Positions 61,321-64,000 of a DNA stretch of 64,000 bases are shown here, one piece after another. The DNA lies in contig NJPS01000076.1 of the NCBI GenBank assembly GCA_002946415.1, positions 1,426,001 through 1,490,000 of the forward strand, in the 5' to 3' direction. Made by a program: the position numbers and the translations under genes. This stretch comes from Rutstroemia sp. NJR-2017a BVV2 (lineage: Eukaryota > Ascomycota > Leotiomycetes > Helotiales > Rutstroemiaceae). Numbering within the stretch: position 1 is the stretch's first letter; every line of letters starts with the position of its first letter. The notes under the pieces were generated by a model, which worked only from the letters and a program-made list of their open reading frames with translations, was not told the origin of the DNA and did not search any database.

Positions 61321-62805
61321 ATGGCTTCAGAAGAACCTGCACCAAAACGAAAGTGTATGGGCGTTGACTGCGACAACGATGCTGGCACATTGCAGTGCCC
61401 GACATGTCTAAAGCTTGGTATGAAAGACAGCTTTTTCTGTTCGCAAGATTGTTTCAAGAGGAGTTGGGTATGTTTACCTTTGTATAATTCTGTTGGAGCT
61501 TCTGCGATTTCAAGGACATTGCACGAGACCAACCAACAGTCTCAGTTCTGCCTCTCATCTGGAATTTCTTCGCGAGCCTCCCTCGCCAGCCGGTTGTGTG
61601 CTAAAGCTGATTGGTTATGACAGGGCGAACATAAGAAAATACATAAATCACAGAGTAATTTCCTCAGCAACCTCTTCCCCCCAAAAGTCGTTTCTGAACC
61701 TGATCCAGCTACCGGTTTATACAATCCTTTCCCAACATTCCAGTATACTGGACCGCTACGACCTGTCTATCCGTTATCCGAACGCAGAGAAGTCCCTAAG
61801 AGTATTCAGCATCCCGACTACTGGAAAGATGGGATCGCGAAGAGTGAGAGAAATACTCCCAGAAATAAGATCGATATTTTGAATAAAGAACAACAAGAGG
61901 CGATGAGAAAGGTTTGTCGGTTAGGGAGAGAAGTCTTGGACATTGCAGCAGCTGCTGCCAAGCCAGGTGTTACCACCGATTATATCGATGAGGTTGTGCA
62001 CAAGGCTTGCTTGGAGCGAGATGTGAGTACTCGTGTTGCGCCAAAGATAGACTCACTGACGATCACAGGCATACCCATCACCGCTTAATTATTACGACTT
62101 CCCCAAATCAGTGTGCACATCCGTTAACGAAGTTATTTGCCACGGTATTCCGGATAAGCGGGTCCTAGTTGATGGAGACATTCTGAACATCGATATCTCT
62201 CTTTATCATGGAGGCTTCCACAGTGATCTTAACGAGACATACTACATTGGTGACAAAGCAAAGGCCGATCCAGATTCGGTACGAGTAGTCGAGGCAGCTC
62301 GAGAGTGCTTGGATGAGGCGATCAAGATTGTCAAGCCAGGAGTGCTCTTCAGAGAGTTTGGAAACGTTATAGAAAAGCGCGCGAAAGAGACAAACTGCAG
62401 CGTCATCAAGACATACTGCGGTCATGGTGTTGGTAGCCTGTTCCATTGCGCGCCGAATATTCCTCATTATGCAAAGAACAAGGCTGTCGGCCAAGCAAAA
62501 CCAGGAATGTGCTTCACAATAGAGCCCATGATTGCACTAGGGACTCATAGAGACAAGACCTGGCCTGACAACTGGACCAGTGTTACGCAAGATGGAAAGA
62601 GGACAGCCCAATTTGGTAGGCGACCTAGCAAGCTATTCTTTTGCTACGACTCGAGCTAACATCATTCTCAGAACACACACTGCTTGTCACAGAAGATGGC
62701 GTAGAAATATTAACGGCAAGATTACCGAACTCTCCTGGTGGACCGGTACCAATGCCAACGGTCCCAGACACAAATGGCGAGAAGAAAGAGGGGGTGGCTG
62801 CATGA
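61321..62805 (+). CDS. MAP1: Methionine aminopeptidase 1 (EC 3.4.11.18)
   Basis: Four exons, 61321-61467, 61624-62022, 62069-62615 and 62672-62805, with introns of 156, 46 and 56 nt, give 408 aa. The enzyme removes the initiator methionine co-translationally when residue 2 is small. The N-terminus holds the eukaryotic type-1 zinc-finger region ([37 protein letters not shown]), split by the first intron, which associates with ribosomes. The catalytic pita-bread domain follows. The metal ligands are recognisable: Asp in ILNIDIS, Asp in HSDLNETY, His in YCGHGVGS, Glu in FTIEPMI and Glu in LVTEDGVE, with a further active-site His in EVICHGIP. The C-terminal ~25 residues are Pro/Gly-rich and variable. 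It produces the N-terminal glycines on which the N-myristoyltransferase encoded at 27.3-29.1 kb acts. Confidence 0.96.
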
Positions 62806-63512
62806 ATTGTGAATAGCACATCGCGTATCTAGAAAACCAGTCGCCACGATGCCAAAACATCTTGAGTGGACTAATACTTGCACGAATCAGTAACCACGGC
62901 ACTTGCACTGCAAGTCAAGAATGATAAATAGAGAAGATGTGAAAAGAGTCCGCCCTAAGTTCTAACATATTGTATCTTTAATTCCAGGAGCCGTACCTAA
63001 ATTCCATAACCCCCCTGATGATGATGCATAACTTGACAAATAAGCGAGTAAGGTCTACGTTGTCCTATCAGCAAAATTCTTGGTTTGCTACAGTAGAGAA
63101 GCGATATCAATCTACCAAGCGTCATTCTGCTTACAATCCTAATCGAATTTCGCCCTACCACTCTCAACAGCTTTGTGATAGCTTCCCAAAGGACACTTTC
63201 TTGAATTTCGACGCCTTAGATCATTCTACGTTTCTTCGGATTCTCTCTCTAAGCAACACGCGATCAGTTTCTCGGCCCTAAAACCCTCCACCGGCACTCC
63301 CCACCTTCGAACCTAACCTCGACGACGAAAAAACCCTTCGAATAATTACCTAGTACAACCACCCGCCCTCAACCGAGCTTCTAAAAGCTACATTGCCCTT
63401 CAACTTACTTTGTCTGCCGTCCTTGTCGCACATTTCGCGACCCGACAGCTAAGACAAATACCACGAGGAGAGACGGATCTTGTGCGAACGCGAAACACAG
63501 TTGTTCAAGATG
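62806..63512. other. Intergenic region
   Basis: 3' flank of MAP1 and promoter/leader of ERV14. Nothing else is supported. Confidence 0.5.
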
Positions 63513-64000
63513 ATGTCCGGCGAAGCTTGGTTGTACCTTCTGGCGGTACTCATAAATGCCGTCAATCTTTTCCTACAGGTCTTCTTCACGATCATGTATA
63601 GCGATCTGGAATGGTGTGTTTGTTCCTGTGTCTCAGTCTGCAAGATGAAGGAGATGTCTTCCATTCTCTCCAGCATAGCACTCCAGCTTAATCCTTCATT
63701 GGAGATATCCTATCTTGTAATGCAATGAAGCTAATCTGGAATATGAAATAGTGATTACATTAACCCAATCGATCTTTGCAACCGTCTGAACACGTATATT
63801 ATTCCAGAAGCGGCGGTCCATGGATTCTTGACCTTCTTATTCCTTATCAATGGATACTGGATCGCGCTCATTCTCAATCTACCACTATTGGCCTTCAACG
63901 TCAAGAAGTATGTCTGAACTCTAGCTGTCCCTCTGGTGGATGTTGGTGGACGAAGCAAAATGGCTAACTCATGCCTAGGATTGTTGACAACACACATTTG
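63513..64000 (+). CDS. ERV14: ER-vesicle cargo receptor Erv14/cornichon (3' truncated by window end)
   Basis: Exons 63513-63613 and 63752-63907, and the start of exon 3 at 63979, are in the window; the gene runs off the end. Introns are 138 and 71 nt. Erv14 is a small three-helix protein of COPII vesicles that loads transmembrane cargo at the ER for transport to the Golgi. The visible ~93 residues match the family closely: [58 protein letters not shown], and the second hydrophobic segment [20 protein letters not shown], then NVKKIVDNTHL. An adjacent in-frame ATG at 63510 would add one Met. Family length is about 138 aa, so roughly 45 residues lie beyond the window. Confidence 0.95.

Overview
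This window is nuclear DNA of a filamentous ascomycete. The coding genes carry short introns (mostly 46-80 nt) with GTAAGT/GTATGT-like donors, CTAAC-like branch points and AG acceptors, and the gene set is that of Pezizomycotina: a single CLN-type G1 cyclin, a hybrid histidine kinase, a PTH11-type receptor, vanillyl-alcohol oxidase, kynurenine 3-monooxygenase, SWC3 and RCF1. Codon and intron style suggest a leotiomycete, but that is inference. I found no rRNA, tRNA, CRISPR array, plasmid or phage feature, and no intact transposon.

Layout. 0-5 kb: a long promoter and leader, then a G1 cyclin. 6.5-10.8 kb: a large unrecognised, strongly purine-skewed gene. 11.8-16 kb: a hybrid histidine kinase. 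16-27 kb: a gene-poor stretch holding only a PTH11-like seven-helix protein, a vanillyl-alcohol oxidase and a small gene with an apparent frameshift. 27-51 kb: a dense housekeeping block with N-myristoyltransferase, a CinA-type amidase, an ABHD12-like hydrolase, SWC3, a second alpha/beta hydrolase, a TDA3/DAO-type flavoprotein, PLAC8, NatD (Naa40), LYRM2, mitochondrial bL36, threonine deaminase, RCF1 and RTC5. 51-58 kb: another sparse stretch with a small Ser-rich protein and a secreted eight-cysteine protein. 58.9-64 kb: kynurenine 3-monooxygenase, methionine aminopeptidase 1 and the start of ERV14.

Several neighbours fit together functionally. LYRM2, bL36m, threonine deaminase and RCF1 are four consecutive genes for mitochondrial proteins. 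N-myristoyltransferase and methionine aminopeptidase 1 act successively on N-termini, and RTC5 in the same window has a myristoylation-type N-terminus. Threonine deaminase and RCF1 share a 276-bp divergent promoter with a TGAGTCA (Gcn4/CPC1) site.

The observations most worth a second look are gene-structure oddities. A start codon appears to be split by an intron whose retention gives AUG-UAA. An 8-nt micro-exon encodes the oxyanion His-Gly of the ABHD12-like protein. A lone upstream ORF sits in the cyclin leader. I also flag the eight-cysteine secreted protein with the hydrophobin order of cysteines but unusual spacing. I did not find convincing evidence of a wholly new multi-gene system.
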